Shown in pieces: positions 50,548 through 59,868 of a stretch of 64,000 nucleotides of DNA. Location of the stretch: positions 62,001 through 126,000 of the forward strand of contig NZ_KB913020.1 of the NCBI RefSeq assembly GCF_000383975.1, in the 5' to 3' direction. Origin of the DNA: Natronorubrum tibetense GA33. GTDB lineage: Archaea; Halobacteriota; Halobacteria; Halobacteriales; Natrialbaceae. The position numbers were made by a program, and so were the translations under genes. Position 1 is the first letter of the stretch. Every line of letters starts with the position of its first letter. The notes below the pieces were generated by a model. It was not told the DNA's origin, did not search any database, and saw nothing but the letters and a program-made list of their open reading frames with translations.

Positions 50548-51360
50548 ATGGGTGTCATACAGGTCGACGGGCTGGTGAAATCGTACGGGAATGTCGACGC
50601 AGTGGATGGACTGTCGTTTTCCGTCGACCGAGGCGAGATCTACGGCTTTCTCGGACCGAACGGGGCCGGGAAGACGACCACGATCGGCGTTCTGACCGGC
50701 CAGCTCCGGCCGGACGCGGGAACGGTGCAGGTTCTCGAGACCGATCCGACGACCGAACCGATCGAAACGCGACACCGGGTCGGGATCCTGCCCGAACAGG
50801 GCTCGCCGCCGAGCTTTCTGACGCCGCGAGAGTTCCTCGACTTCGTCGGCGACGTTCGCGGGCTCGAGCCCGACCGAATTGCGACCCAAACCGACGTCTG
50901 GGCCGACCGCCTCGGCTTCGAGAGCAAACTCGACACGCTTCACACGGACCTCTCGCGGGGCCAACAGCAGAAAGTGATGATCGCACAAGCGTTCGTTCAC
51001 GAACCCGACGTGGTCTTCATCGACGAGCCGCTGGCAAACCTCGATCCGCTGGTCCAGGAGCAAGTAAAACAGTTCCTCGTCTCCTACGCCGCCGGCGACA
51101 ACGCCGTCTTCGTCTCGACGCACAACATCGACGTCGCCGAAGAGATCTGTACGCGGGTCGGCATCGTTGCCGACGGGAAAATCGTGACGGAACGGTCGCT
51201 CGACGGCAGTAACGGCGGTGATGGCGGTGACGGCGAGGGCCGCAGCGACGGTATCGATAGTGACGAATCGTTGCTCGAGATCTTCCTCGAGCGCGTCGAG
51301 AGCGCCGACGTCCGCGACGCACCGTCGCTCGATCGCCTGGAGACGGAGCCGAAGCGATGA
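50548..51360 (+). CDS. ABC transporter ATP-binding protein
   Basis: 270 residues, ATPase of the CcmA/ABC-2 export type. Walker A GPNGAGKTTT (36-45), Q-loop VGILPEQGSPP, signature LSRGQQQKVMIAQAF, Walker B VVFIDEPLANLDP, H-loop VSTHN. A Gly/Asp-rich insert near residues 212-232 separates the core from an acidic C-terminal helix. It is the energising subunit for the permease encoded next, whose start overlaps its stop by four bases. Substrate unknown. Confidence 0.93.
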   Translation: MGVIQVDGLVKSYGNVDAVDGLSFSVDRGEIYGFLGPNGAGKTTTIGVLTGQLRPDAGTVQVLETDPTTEPIETRHRVGILPEQGSPPSFLTPREFLDFVGDVRGLEPDRIATQTDVWADRLGFESKLDTLHTDLSRGQQQKVMIAQAFVHEPDVVFIDEPLANLDPLVQEQVKQFLVSYAAGDNAVFVSTHNIDVAEEICTRVGIVADGKIVTERSLDGSNGGDGGDGEGRSDGIDSDESLLEIFLERVESADVRDAPSLDRLETEPKR

Positions 51361-52817
51361 GTACGGCCTCGCGTTCACCGGGACCGGCGACGTGGCGACT
51401 GTTCGCGCTCCTCCTTCGCGAGGAGTGGCGGCTGCACACCCAACTGTTCGGCGGCTGGCGGTTCGTGCTCTTCCCGGTCGTCATCGCCGCGCTGACCGTC
51501 GGCGCAACGGTGGCTCTTCTCGAGACCGGAACCGCCGAAGGAACTATTCTGACTGGGCTACACGTCCTCGCGTTCGGCTTCGGACTCTACAGCGGGACGG
51601 CCGGCTTCGCGGGGTCGGACATGCTCGAGAACGTGTTCGGTCGGCTCTCGCTCGTCCTTTCGACGACGACGACCCTGCCGCTGTCCCGGCGGCGATTGCT
51701 GGGGATCTTCCTCATCAAGGACGCGCTGTTCTACGCGGTCGCGTTCGTGCTTCCGATGGCGCTCGCCAACGCGGTGCTCGTCGGAGCGGCGGCCGCCGCA
51801 CCGGTCGCCGTCGGCACGCTGTGGCTCTCGCTGTCGCTGTCGTTCGCGGCCGGCATGGCGCTGACCGTCGCGATGATCGCGATTCGAACGCGCGGCGTGC
51901 CGACGTGGGTGATCGCCGGTTCGATCGCCGTCATCGCGGGCGGATCGTGGCTGACGGGAACCGCTCGAGACGGCTGGACCCTGTTCGTGCCGATCGAGGG
52001 CTCGCTCGTCAATGCACTCGGGCTGGCCGCCGGGACCGTCCTCGTCGGCGCGGGCTCGCTCGCGCTATACGACCCGACCTACGGCCGACCCTCGCGGACG
52101 GCCGGCGACCGCTTTGCACGCCTCAGCGATGCGTTACCGCTGGGGACGGACAACAGCAGTGCACTCGTCTCGAAGACGCTGCTCGATCTGGCGCGCTCGT
52201 CGGGCGGCGTCGCGAAGCCGTTCGTCTCCGCAGCGATCCTGTTCGCGCTCGTGGCCGCCCTCGTCGGCGTCGTCGACTCGATCACCGGAATTGCGCCCGC
52301 GCCAGGGATATTCTTCGGCGGCGTGCTCGGGCTGACGGCGTTTACGACGTACAACTGGCTGACGCAGTTCGACTCGCTCGAGGACTACCTCACCTACCCG
52401 GTCTCGATCGAAGACGTCTTTCGGGCAAAACGGATCGCGTTCGTCCTCGTCGGCGCGCCGACGGTCGCGGTGCCGTATCTGGCGGCGGTGGTCTGGTTCG
52501 ACGCGACGATGCTGGATACAGTCGTCGGCGCGGTCTTGCTCGCGGGCTACGCGCTGTACTACTACGGCCTGACCGTCTACATCGCCGGCTTCGATCCCAA
52601 CGAGTTCCTCTTCGACGCCGTCCGGTTCACGATGTTCACCGTCGGTGTCGGCGTCGCGCTGGTTCCGACGCTCGTGGCTGGATTCGTCGTCGTGCCGCCG
52701 TCCGGGGCTGTTGCCCTCGTGCTCGGCGTTGCAGGGGTTGGGTTTGGTGTGGTCGGGATGGTACTCTCGAGTCGCGCCGGGCCGCGCTGGGAGGAGCGGT
52801 ATCGGGTGAGGGATTAA
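51357..52817 (+). CDS. ABC-2 type membrane permease
   Basis: 486 residues with about ten hydrophobic segments, starting within the ATPase stop codon (ATGA). It begins with a cytoplasmic stretch (EEWRLHTQLFGGWRFVLFP), then helix pairs at about 35-57, 63-83, 115-150 and 160-225, followed by a second set after residue 285. The pattern is that of the haloarchaeal ABC-2 exporter permeases that fold as a single large subunit. The transported molecule is unknown. Confidence 0.88.
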   Translation: MSTASRSPGPATWRLFALLLREEWRLHTQLFGGWRFVLFPVVIAALTVGATVALLETGTAEGTILTGLHVLAFGFGLYSGTAGFAGSDMLENVFGRLSLVLSTTTTLPLSRRRLLGIFLIKDALFYAVAFVLPMALANAVLVGAAAAAPVAVGTLWLSLSLSFAAGMALTVAMIAIRTRGVPTWVIAGSIAVIAGGSWLTGTARDGWTLFVPIEGSLVNALGLAAGTVLVGAGSLALYDPTYGRPSRTAGDRFARLSDALPLGTDNSSALVSKTLLDLARSSGGVAKPFVSAAILFALVAALVGVVDSITGIAPAPGIFFGGVLGLTAFTTYNWLTQFDSLEDYLTYPVSIEDVFRAKRIAFVLVGAPTVAVPYLAAVVWFDATMLDTVVGAVLLAGYALYYYGLTVYIAGFDPNEFLFDAVRFTMFTVGVGVALVPTLVAGFVVVPPSGAVALVLGVAGVGFGVVGMVLSSRAGPRWEERYRVRD

Positions 52818-53169
52818 GAAAGCGCCTGGTGAGAATTTGCAGAGGAACACACCCATTGTCAAATGAAAGGGTATCTTCCGATCACAGCCAACCACTTTTG
52901 TTGAGGACCACCCACCTTCCATCGTTTCCACTAACTGGGTCACAGAGGGGGACGGGGTGTTCCAGTGTAAATCTTCGATAGTATAGAAAAACGACCGCTG
53001 GAATGTCGAGATTAGAATTACAGTATATTCTAACAAATACCATTCAGAAAGAACGTCTATATTGAATTATACGTATCCCTGCTTTTGCGAGTTTACACTG
53101 GAACCCCTTCCCCCTCACTAGCTACACTGGAACGGGGGGTTTATTATAGAAGAGAATAGTACTTTTATC
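52818..53169. other. Putative replication origin, module 2, upstream of orc
   Basis: 352 bp with no gene. It holds an AT-rich stretch (about 52975-53085) and three origin-box-like repeats: GGGGTGTTCCAGTGTAAA (52954-52971, inverted), GTTTACACTGGAACCCC (53091-53107) and TACACTGGAACGGGGGGT (53123-53140). The last runs into the TATA box of the Orc gene. The G-tract next to a conserved ACACTGGAAC core matches the pattern of haloarchaeal origin recognition boxes. Confidence 0.75.
53140..53148 (+). promoter_or_regulatory. TATA box of the second orc gene, fused to an origin box
   Basis: TTTATTATA immediately follows the G-tract of the third origin box and is centred about 26 bases before ATG 53170. 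Orc bound to the box would cover the promoter, suggesting autoregulation. Confidence 0.6.
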
Positions 53170-54429
53170 ATGTCACTATTTCCATCGGACGATCCCATCA
53201 TTGAGAACCACGCTGTTCTCGAGCCTGATAACAACTCTTACACTCCGTCTAACCTCCCCGAACGAGAGAATGAATTGGCCGAAATTAATCGGATTCTACG
53301 ACCGCTCCAGACGGGTGGGTCACCACATAATGCACTCGTCTATGGACCGACCGGACAGGGAAAGACGGTAGCTGTGGAGTTGAAGATGCAGGAGCTCCGG
53401 ACGTGGGCAGACAACGAAGGAGAGGATGTCACTATCGTAATCGCACGCTGCAAAGGATGTGATAGTTCTTACCACGTTCTCACACTTCTGGTAAAGCGAC
53501 TTCGAGAAATCAAGGAGGGACGAGGTGTGGAGCGACCACAAGGCTACCCACGAAAGGCTCTCATCGAGATGGTGTTCAACGAAATCGATAGACTGGGTGG
53601 TATCGTTGTTCTCGTTTTGGACGAGATCGATGGAATCGGCGAAGATGACTATGCTCTCTATGAACTCTCACGTCCAGATATCTCGAACGCGAAGATCGGC
53701 GTGATTGGGATCACAAACGATGCCCAATTCCGGAACAATCTGGATGCGGATGTCCAGTCATCGCTCGGTCAGCGTGAGATATTTTTCCATCCGTACGATG
53801 CAAACCAACTTCAAGACATTCTGGCACGCCGCGCAGGTCGAGGACTAGTTGATACGTCGTTCGACGGTACAGAGAGGACGTTTAAAAACCTCGAGAGTGA
53901 CGTCCTCGATGACGCTACAATTCCGTTGACGGCGGCCCGAGCAAGCAATGAAACAGGTGATGCGAGACAAGCAATCCGATTGCTTCGGGATGCATGTGAG
54001 ATCGCGGAGGAACGAGAGGAACTCGTCCGAGAGAGACACGTTAAGGAAGCACACCGGAAGATCGAGAAGGAGGCTCATCGGGAGCTAATTGAATCTGAGA
54101 CGACACAACGGAAATTGGCGCTTGCCGGGGTAATCAAACACGAAATTACCGGGAATCCAAATCCCGGGACGACGGATATCTATCAGACTTACTGTACATT
54201 CTCGAAAGAAATAGACGGGAGACAAGTATCACAGCGGACTGTCCGAGCCAAACTCAATGACCTCGCACATCAGAACATTCTGACCCAGTCCCGTCGGGGC
54301 CGAGGACAGGGGCGAGGGATGTCGAATTTCTATTCTCTCTCAATCGACCCTGAACTCGCGATCGAGGCGCTCGGAGACGACCAACGACTCGAAAGCGTCG
54401 CAGAGATCCTCTGGGATCTCGGAAAGTAG
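53170..54429 (+). CDS. cdc6: Orc1/Cdc6 replication initiator (module 2)
   Basis: 419 residues. AAA+ ATPase with Walker A GPTGQGKT (59-66), Walker B IVVLVLDEIDG (144-154, D150, E151) and sensor region IGVIGITNDA; initiator-specific DANQLQDILARRAG follows. The C-terminal winged helix (about 320-419) contains TDIYQTYCTFSKEIDGRQVSQRTVRAKLNDLAHQNIL. Lower GC content than its neighbours. Seven ACACTGGAA-type boxes flank it (three before, four after). It is distinct in sequence from the other Orc at 24926-26137 and probably binds its own repeat set. Confidence 0.96.
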   Translation: MSLFPSDDPIIENHAVLEPDNNSYTPSNLPERENELAEINRILRPLQTGGSPHNALVYGPTGQGKTVAVELKMQELRTWADNEGEDVTIVIARCKGCDSSYHVLTLLVKRLREIKEGRGVERPQGYPRKALIEMVFNEIDRLGGIVVLVLDEIDGIGEDDYALYELSRPDISNAKIGVIGITNDAQFRNNLDADVQSSLGQREIFFHPYDANQLQDILARRAGRGLVDTSFDGTERTFKNLESDVLDDATIPLTAARASNETGDARQAIRLLRDACEIAEEREELVRERHVKEAHRKIEKEAHRELIESETTQRKLALAGVIKHEITGNPNPGTTDIYQTYCTFSKEIDGRQVSQRTVRAKLNDLAHQNILTQSRRGRGQGRGMSNFYSLSIDPELAIEALGDDQRLESVAEILWDLGK

Positions 54430-54432
54430 TCC

Positions 54433-54558
54433 TTACACTGGAATACCCCCCGTACACTGGAACTAGGGGTCTTGTGGTTCAGTTACTGTGTGTGACTGAA
54501 TAGACCTACATCCGTTTACACTGGAGGCCCCCCTCCCCATCTGGTTACAGTGGAACGA
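54433..54558. other. Origin boxes downstream of the second orc gene
   Basis: Four more copies follow the gene: TTACACTGGAATACCCCCC (54433-54451), GTACACTGGAACTAGGGGT (54452-54470), GTTTACACTGGAGGCCCCC (54514-54532) and GGTTACAGTGGAACGA (54543-54558). Together with the upstream boxes they enclose the orc gene. The 54559-54676 remainder holds no gene. Confidence 0.7.
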
Positions 54559-54676
54559 TTGATACCACGCTTTGCAGTATGTGTGACTGTGCGATCTCGA
54601 AATAGACTACTGGGCCTGAAAGCACCCTTCACGTGCAAGGCACATCCAGACCAGCCAATCCGTTGATCAGTCGGCT

Positions 54677-54889
54677 ATGAAGGTCGTCTACAAACCCGGT
54701 AACGCCTACGAGGAGATCAACTGCTTCGACTTCCGCGAGTACGAACACGGGATCGTCCTCCACGACGAGGAAGGGTACAACATCGGCTACGTTCCCCACG
54801 AGATTCTGAGCCACATCGAACCCCACGAGGGAGAGATGGTCGACTTCGAGGACGGCCAGCCGCCGGAACCCGGCTACGACGACGAATAG
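54677..54889 (+). CDS. Small acidic haloarchaeal hypothetical protein
   Basis: 70 residues, strongly acidic. MKVVYKPGNAYEEINCFDFREYEHGIVLHDEEGYNIGYVPHEILSHIEPH forms a compact all-beta pattern with a single cysteine. It has no membrane segment. The sequence looks conserved in haloarchaea, but I know no function. It sits between the origin boxes and cobQ, with GATCAGTCGGCT before the ATG and no clear ribosome-binding site. Confidence 0.7.
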   Translation: MKVVYKPGNAYEEINCFDFREYEHGIVLHDEEGYNIGYVPHEILSHIEPHEGEMVDFEDGQPPEPGYDDE

Positions 54890-55010
54890 CGAGCGCGAGG
54901 ACCTCGAGTGACGATCGAGAGCTCACTCGAACAGTCTTCTCACCCGCTCGAGTCAATCACACCGAACCGATAGGACGATACCCCACGGCGTGCGAGTAGC
55001 CCCAACGCGG

Positions 55011-56666
55011 ATGACACGAACGCTTCTCGTCGCGGGGACGGCGAGCCACGTCGGCAAGTCGACAGTCGCCGCCGGACTCTGCCGACTGCTCGCTGATCGG
55101 GGCGTCTCGGTCGCCCCGTTTAAGGGACAGAACATGAGTAACAACGCTCGCGTCGTCGTGCGAGCGGAGGACGCCGAGAGTGATGGTGCGGATTTCGCCG
55201 GCAGTCGGAACGACGCCACGGACCTCGACCAGCCGACCGCCGACCAGTGGGGAGAGATCGGCGTCTCCCAGTTCGTGCAGGCTCGAGCGGCCCGCACGAC
55301 GCCGACCACCGACTGCAACCCGGTGCTGCTCAAACCCCGCGGCGACGGGGAAAGCCAGCTCGTACTCCAGGGGGAGGCCCACGAGCACGTCCCAGCCGGC
55401 GACTACTACGACCACTACTGGACCGACGCCCGCGCCGCGGCCGAGGAGTCCTACCAGAGACTCGCAGCCGACCACGACGTGATCGTCGCGGAGGGTGCGG
55501 GGAGCATCGGGGAGATCAACCTCCACGATCGGGACCTCGCCAACGTCGAGACGGCCCACTTTGCGGACGCCGACATCCTCCTGCTGGTCGATATCGAACG
55601 CGGCGGCGCGTTCGCCAGCCTCTACGGCACCGTCGAACTGCTCCCCGAGGCGCTGCGCGAGCGCGTCGTCGGCGCGGCTATCACCAAGTTTCGGGGTGAT
55701 CCGACGTTGCTCGAGCCCGGCATCGAGGAGATCGAATCCAGAACGGGCGTCCCCATTCTGGGCGTACTCCCCTACGACGACCCCGGCCTGCCGGAGGAGG
55801 ACAGCGTCGGCTTGCCGTCGACGACCGAACGCGCCGTCCTGGGTGCCGACGACGGCGTGCCCGAGGGCCGACGGATGACGATCGCCGTTCCCCGACTCCC
55901 CAGGATCTCGAACGCGACGGATCTCGAGGCGCTGGCAACCGAACCCGGCGTCTCGGTCGCGTTCGTCCCCGTCGAAGATGGACCGACGGCCGAAGAAACC
56001 CTCCCAGCCGGCAGCGAGCACCCGCTCGAGGCCGTCGACGCCGACGCGGTCGTCCTCCCGGGGACGAAGAACACCGTCGACGATCTACTGGCGCTCCACG
56101 ACGCCGACTTCGGGGACGCACTCGCGGGTTTCGAGGGCCCCATCGTGGGCATCTGTGGCGGCTACCAACTACTGGGCGAGCGGATCACGAACGCAGACCT
56201 CGAGGGGACGGGCGAAGACGACGTGGTCGACGGTCTCGGACTGCTACCGGTGGAGACCGAGTTCGAGGGCAGCAAATGCCTCGAGCAGACGGCGGTCCCC
56301 GTCGACGGTTCCGCGACGCCGCTGCTCGCCGGCATCGGCACCGGTGGGACCGCCTCTGGATACGAGATCCACGCCGGCCGAACGCGGGCGCTCGAGGACG
56401 TGTCTCGGCCGCTGGGGGACTCGAGCGCAGCCCGGGGGCGGGTGCTGGGGACGTACCTCCACGGACTGTTCGACAACGAACCGATTCGGTCGGCGTTTCT
56501 CACACACGTCGCCGACGAGGCAGGGATCGAGTGGCCGCCGCTGGGTGACGAAACGAACGCAACGGATGGAAAGATGGCAACCAACGCGTCACCCTACGAC
56601 CGCGCCGCGACGTTGGTTCGCAACAATCTCGATCTCGAGGCGCTGGGCGAACCGTTCAGCCCGTGA
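55011..56666 (+). CDS. cobQ: Cobyric acid synthase
   Basis: 551 residues from ATG 55011. The N-terminal dethiobiotin-synthase-like domain has [58 protein letters not shown] and [21 protein letters not shown] follow. The C-terminal class I glutamine amidotransferase domain has [12 protein letters not shown] with catalytic C382 and a conserved HGLFDN-type histidine. It amidates four side chains of adenosylcobyrinic diamide. An insertion of about 30 residues (49-80) follows NNAR, absent from most bacterial CobQ. It stands alone on the plus strand; the liv genes converge on it. Confidence 0.95.
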   Translation: MTRTLLVAGTASHVGKSTVAAGLCRLLADRGVSVAPFKGQNMSNNARVVVRAEDAESDGADFAGSRNDATDLDQPTADQWGEIGVSQFVQARAARTTPTTDCNPVLLKPRGDGESQLVLQGEAHEHVPAGDYYDHYWTDARAAAEESYQRLAADHDVIVAEGAGSIGEINLHDRDLANVETAHFADADILLLVDIERGGAFASLYGTVELLPEALRERVVGAAITKFRGDPTLLEPGIEEIESRTGVPILGVLPYDDPGLPEEDSVGLPSTTERAVLGADDGVPEGRRMTIAVPRLPRISNATDLEALATEPGVSVAFVPVEDGPTAEETLPAGSEHPLEAVDADAVVLPGTKNTVDDLLALHDADFGDALAGFEGPIVGICGGYQLLGERITNADLEGTGEDDVVDGLGLLPVETEFEGSKCLEQTAVPVDGSATPLLAGIGTGGTASGYEIHAGRTRALEDVSRPLGDSSAARGRVLGTYLHGLFDNEPIRSAFLTHVADEAGIEWPPLGDETNATDGKMATNASPYDRAATLVRNNLDLEALGEPFSP

Positions 56667-56676
56667 GTCGGGCGCG

Positions 56677-58104
56677 TCACCGGCGGTACCGCTCGAGGTA
56701 GTCGGGGAAGCGTTTCGCGACGGTGCCGCCGATTCGGTCGCGGACCGAGCCGAGCAGCCCGTTGGGCACGAACAGCACGAACAGCACGAAGACGATCCCG
56801 AGATACAGCTGGCTTCGACCGTCGACGGCGGCGTTGATCACCTCGAGGAGCGATATCCCGGCGACATCGCTGGTCAACAGAGACTCGGGAAGCCCCTCTC
56901 GGAGATACGGGGCGAGGCCGCCCTGTTCCGACGAGAGGACGTCCTCGAGCCACTCGAAGAGCGCAGTGCCAAAGAGCGGACCAGCGAGAGTGCCGAGCCC
57001 GCCGATAATCGCGACAATCAGGGCGTCGGCCGTCACCAGGAAGTAGAACGTGCTGTCCGGCGAGGCCGAGCCGTTGAAGGCGGCGAACATCGCCCCGGCG
57101 ATCGCGGCAAAGAAGGCGCTGAAGCCGAATGCGGCCATCTTGTACCAGAACACGTTGTAGCCGATTGCTCTGGCGCGTTCCTCGTTCTCGCGGATAGCGA
57201 TCATCACGCGGCCGAAGGGAGAGTGGATGATTCGCTGCATCGCGAAGTAACAGATGACGACGACCAAACCGATCGCGTAGTAGGAACTCAACGTCGCCGA
57301 GACGTCGATCCCCGTTCCGAGGACGTTCTCGAAGCTGTCCCCGGCGAGGCGTCCGAGCGCGATCGAGAGCGAGTCGACGTACGGAACGCCGATCTCAGGG
57401 GTCGGGGCCGCCGAGGCGAAGGTCGGCCCCTCCTGTGGGTTCGACCCGACGTACCCCCAGTTTCGGATGAGTTCGTACAGCACCTGTGCGAACCCGAGCG
57501 TGATCATGGCGAAGTAGACGCCGGTGAGCCGGAACGAGACTGCGCCGATCGCCAGCGCGGCAACGACGGCGAGAATTCCGCCAAGGATCATCGTGAGCAC
57601 GAACGGCGTCCCGCTCGGAACCCCTGGAACCAGCCCGTTCGCCGCGAGGACGATGAAGTACGCCCCGATGCCGTAGAACGCGGCGTGACCGAACGAGAGG
57701 TAGCCGGTGTAGCCGCTGATGAAGTCGAAGCTCATCGCGAACAGCCCCAGGAACAGCATCGCGATCAGGAACGTCGTCGCCGGGAAGAAGGCGTTGAAGA
57801 ACGCGGCCGGGTCGACCGACGCGACGCCGAGATCGAGCCCGGGAAGCCCTAGTAAGACCGAATACACCGGTGGATAGATCGCGAACCCCGCGATCACGAG
57901 CAGATGGACCGTATGATCGCGGAGGTACTGACGGGGCCAGCTCACGTCGTTCGCGACCGTCCGATCGTCGGTTATCGATTCGGCCGCGGACTCGCCCGCC
58001 GAGTCCGTAGTCGAACTGTGTTCGGTGCCGCCGTCGCTTTTCGCCGGCGAGTCGACCGGGGAGTCGTCCCGATCGCTCTCGTCACGAGTCGGGCTAATGG
58101 CCAC
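56677..58104 (-). CDS. livM: Branched-chain-type ABC permease LivM
   Basis: 475 residues. An acidic N-terminal extension of about 55 residues precedes ten or so hydrophobic segments. Core motifs of the LivM family are FDFISGYTGYLSFGHAAFYGIGAYF, PFGRVMIAIRENEERARAIGYNV and GSASPDSTFYFLVTADALIVAIIGGLGTLAGPLFGTALFEWLE. It forms the membrane channel with LivH. Its start overlaps the end of livH, so the importer genes are coupled. Confidence 0.92.
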   Translation of the reverse strand: MAISPTRDESDRDDSPVDSPAKSDGGTEHSSTTDSAGESAAESITDDRTVANDVSWPRQYLRDHTVHLLVIAGFAIYPPVYSVLLGLPGLDLGVASVDPAAFFNAFFPATTFLIAMLFLGLFAMSFDFISGYTGYLSFGHAAFYGIGAYFIVLAANGLVPGVPSGTPFVLTMILGGILAVVAALAIGAVSFRLTGVYFAMITLGFAQVLYELIRNWGYVGSNPQEGPTFASAAPTPEIGVPYVDSLSIALGRLAGDSFENVLGTGIDVSATLSSYYAIGLVVVICYFAMQRIIHSPFGRVMIAIRENEERARAIGYNVFWYKMAAFGFSAFFAAIAGAMFAAFNGSASPDSTFYFLVTADALIVAIIGGLGTLAGPLFGTALFEWLEDVLSSEQGGLAPYLREGLPESLLTSDVAGISLLEVINAAVDGRSQLYLGIVFVLFVLFVPNGLLGSVRDRIGGTVAKRFPDYLERYRR

Positions 58105-59134
58105 CCACCTCCTCGACGCCGTACAGGCCCTGTGGACGGACGATTAGTGCGATTACGAGCAGGAGAAAGATCGTCACCTCGGGTAAGCCGGGAAACGCGA
58201 CGATGCCGGTGTTGAACAGCCAGGTCGTAAAGGAGTCCGCGACCCCGACGATCACCGCCGCCGCGAGCGTTCCCTTGAACGACCCGAGCCCGCCGATAAC
58301 GACGACCACGAACGCGTACAGCAACACGTCGATGTTCAGCAGAACGCTCGGTCCCCAGGTCGGATCCCACATGAGGAAGACGCCGCCGACGGCCGCCAGT
58401 CCGGTTCCGAGCCCGAACACGACGGTAAACGCCTTGCGAACGTCGATCCCCAGCGCTTCGACCATCTCCGGATCCTCGCTCCCGGCCCGAATGTAGAGAC
58501 CGTACAGCGTTCGGTTGAGGAACAGCCAGACGGCCGACGCGACCAGTACTCCGGCGACGATCACGAACACGTAGAAGCCGCGGATGCTCGCGCCGAAAAC
58601 CGAGTAGAACGACTCGAGCGCGTGGGGGATCGTCTGTGCCGCGCCCGTCCACGTCGGTTCGGGCTGGATGCCCCGAGCGGACGTCACGATCCGTGCGCCC
58701 TCCTCTAAGATCAGGCCGACGCCGAAGGTCAGCAGGATCTGGTACATCGGCGTCCGGTCGTAGATCGGTCGGACGAGCCCGATCTCGAGTGCGCTCCCGA
58801 CGGCCGTCATGAGCGCGAAGACGACGGCGGCGACCACGATGAAGAAGGCGATTCTGGCGAACGGTCCCGTCCCGCCCGATATCGCGAGCACCATCAGGAT
58901 CCCGCCGACGTACGCACCGATCATCGCGAACGCGCCGTGAGCGAAGTTGAGCACGCCCATGAGCCCGAATACCAGCGTCAGCCCGACGGCGATGATGAAG
59001 TAGATCGCCGCCTTTCCGAGCCCCTCGATGAGGATGCGAGCGATGGTATCGGGCTGGAAGAGTCTGCCGAGCGCGTCGACGATCAACGGCGCGTCGGAGA
59101 CGATCGCGTGGAGCGCGAAGCCAGCGCCCATCAT
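58094..59134 (-). CDS. livH: Branched-chain-type ABC permease LivH
   Basis: 346 residues with eight or nine hydrophobic segments. GLTLVFGLMGVLNFAHGAFAMIGAYVGGILM is the LivH signature, and RAGSEDPEMVEALGIDVRKAFTVVFGLGTGLAAVGGVFLM the second conserved motif, followed by FVVVVIGGLGSFKGTLAAAVIVGVADSF. It pairs with LivM. The start overlaps the livF stop by four bases. The substrate cannot be deduced from the permease. Confidence 0.92.
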   Translation of the reverse strand: MMGAGFALHAIVSDAPLIVDALGRLFQPDTIARILIEGLGKAAIYFIIAVGLTLVFGLMGVLNFAHGAFAMIGAYVGGILMVLAISGGTGPFARIAFFIVVAAVVFALMTAVGSALEIGLVRPIYDRTPMYQILLTFGVGLILEEGARIVTSARGIQPEPTWTGAAQTIPHALESFYSVFGASIRGFYVFVIVAGVLVASAVWLFLNRTLYGLYIRAGSEDPEMVEALGIDVRKAFTVVFGLGTGLAAVGGVFLMWDPTWGPSVLLNIDVLLYAFVVVVIGGLGSFKGTLAAAVIVGVADSFTTWLFNTGIVAFPGLPEVTIFLLLVIALIVRPQGLYGVEEVGGH

Positions 59135-59868
59135 GCTGACAGATACCTCCGGATACGTTCGTCGTCGGCGGTGACTCCTTCGGTTGTATCGGACACGACG
59201 ACCCGCCCGTGATCGAGCAAATAAAACCTGTCCGCCAGGTCCATCGCCAGCGGGAAGTTCTGTTCGACCAGGACCATCGTCGTCTCCGCCGAGGCTTCCC
59301 GGAGCGCGTCAACCACCTGATCGACGATCATCGGGGCCAGCCCCTCGCTGGGTTCGTCGACCAGCAGCAGGTCGTTATCGCCGACCATCCCCCGGGCGAT
59401 CGAGAGCATCTGCTGTTGGCCGCCGCTCAGGTTCCGGGCTTCCTTCTCCCGGAACCGCTCGAGATCGGGGAACAGGTCGAAGACGTACTCGCGCAACGGC
59501 TCGTACTCCTGGTCGGGGCCGACCGATACCCGGATGTTCTCCTCGACGGTGAGATAGCCGAACATCCGACGGTCTTCAGGCACCCAGCCGACCCCGCGTC
59601 CGGCAACCTCGTGAGTACTCTCGCCGGTGACGTCCTCGCCTCTGAACCGGACGGTGCCCTCGCGAGGTGGCGTCAACTGCAGAATCGATCGCAACGTCGT
59701 CGTCTTCCCGACCCCGTTACGACCGATCAGTGCGACAATTTCGCCTTCCTCGACCGCGAGGTCGATCCCCTCGAGAATGTGACTCTCGCCGTAGTAGGTG
59801 TGAACGCCCTCGAGTTCGAGCAGGCTCGCCGGTTCGTCATCGGCGGTCGGCGCGTCGGCCTCGCTCAT
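59131..59868 (-). CDS. livF: ABC transporter ATPase LivF
   Basis: 245 residues. Walker A GRNGVGKTTTLRSIL, Q-loop VGWVPEDRRMFGYLTVEENI, signature NLSGGQQQMLSIARGM, Walker B LLLVDEPSEGLAP and H-loop region VLVEQNFPLAMDLADR, all typical of LivF. An acidic N-terminal leader of about 14 residues. Overlaps livG and livH by four bases each, confirming one operon. Confidence 0.94.
   Translation of the reverse strand: MSEADAPTADDEPASLLELEGVHTYYGESHILEGIDLAVEEGEIVALIGRNGVGKTTTLRSILQLTPPREGTVRFRGEDVTGESTHEVAGRGVGWVPEDRRMFGYLTVEENIRVSVGPDQEYEPLREYVFDLFPDLERFREKEARNLSGGQQQMLSIARGMVGDNDLLLVDEPSEGLAPMIVDQVVDALREASAETTMVLVEQNFPLAMDLADRFYLLDHGRVVVSDTTEGVTADDERIRRYLSA

Noticed and set aside
54921-54932. TCACTCGAAC match to the module 1 origin box, near cobQ
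   Set aside because: Single 10-bp match without the G-tract or a partner copy; likely chance in a region of CTCGA-rich sequence.
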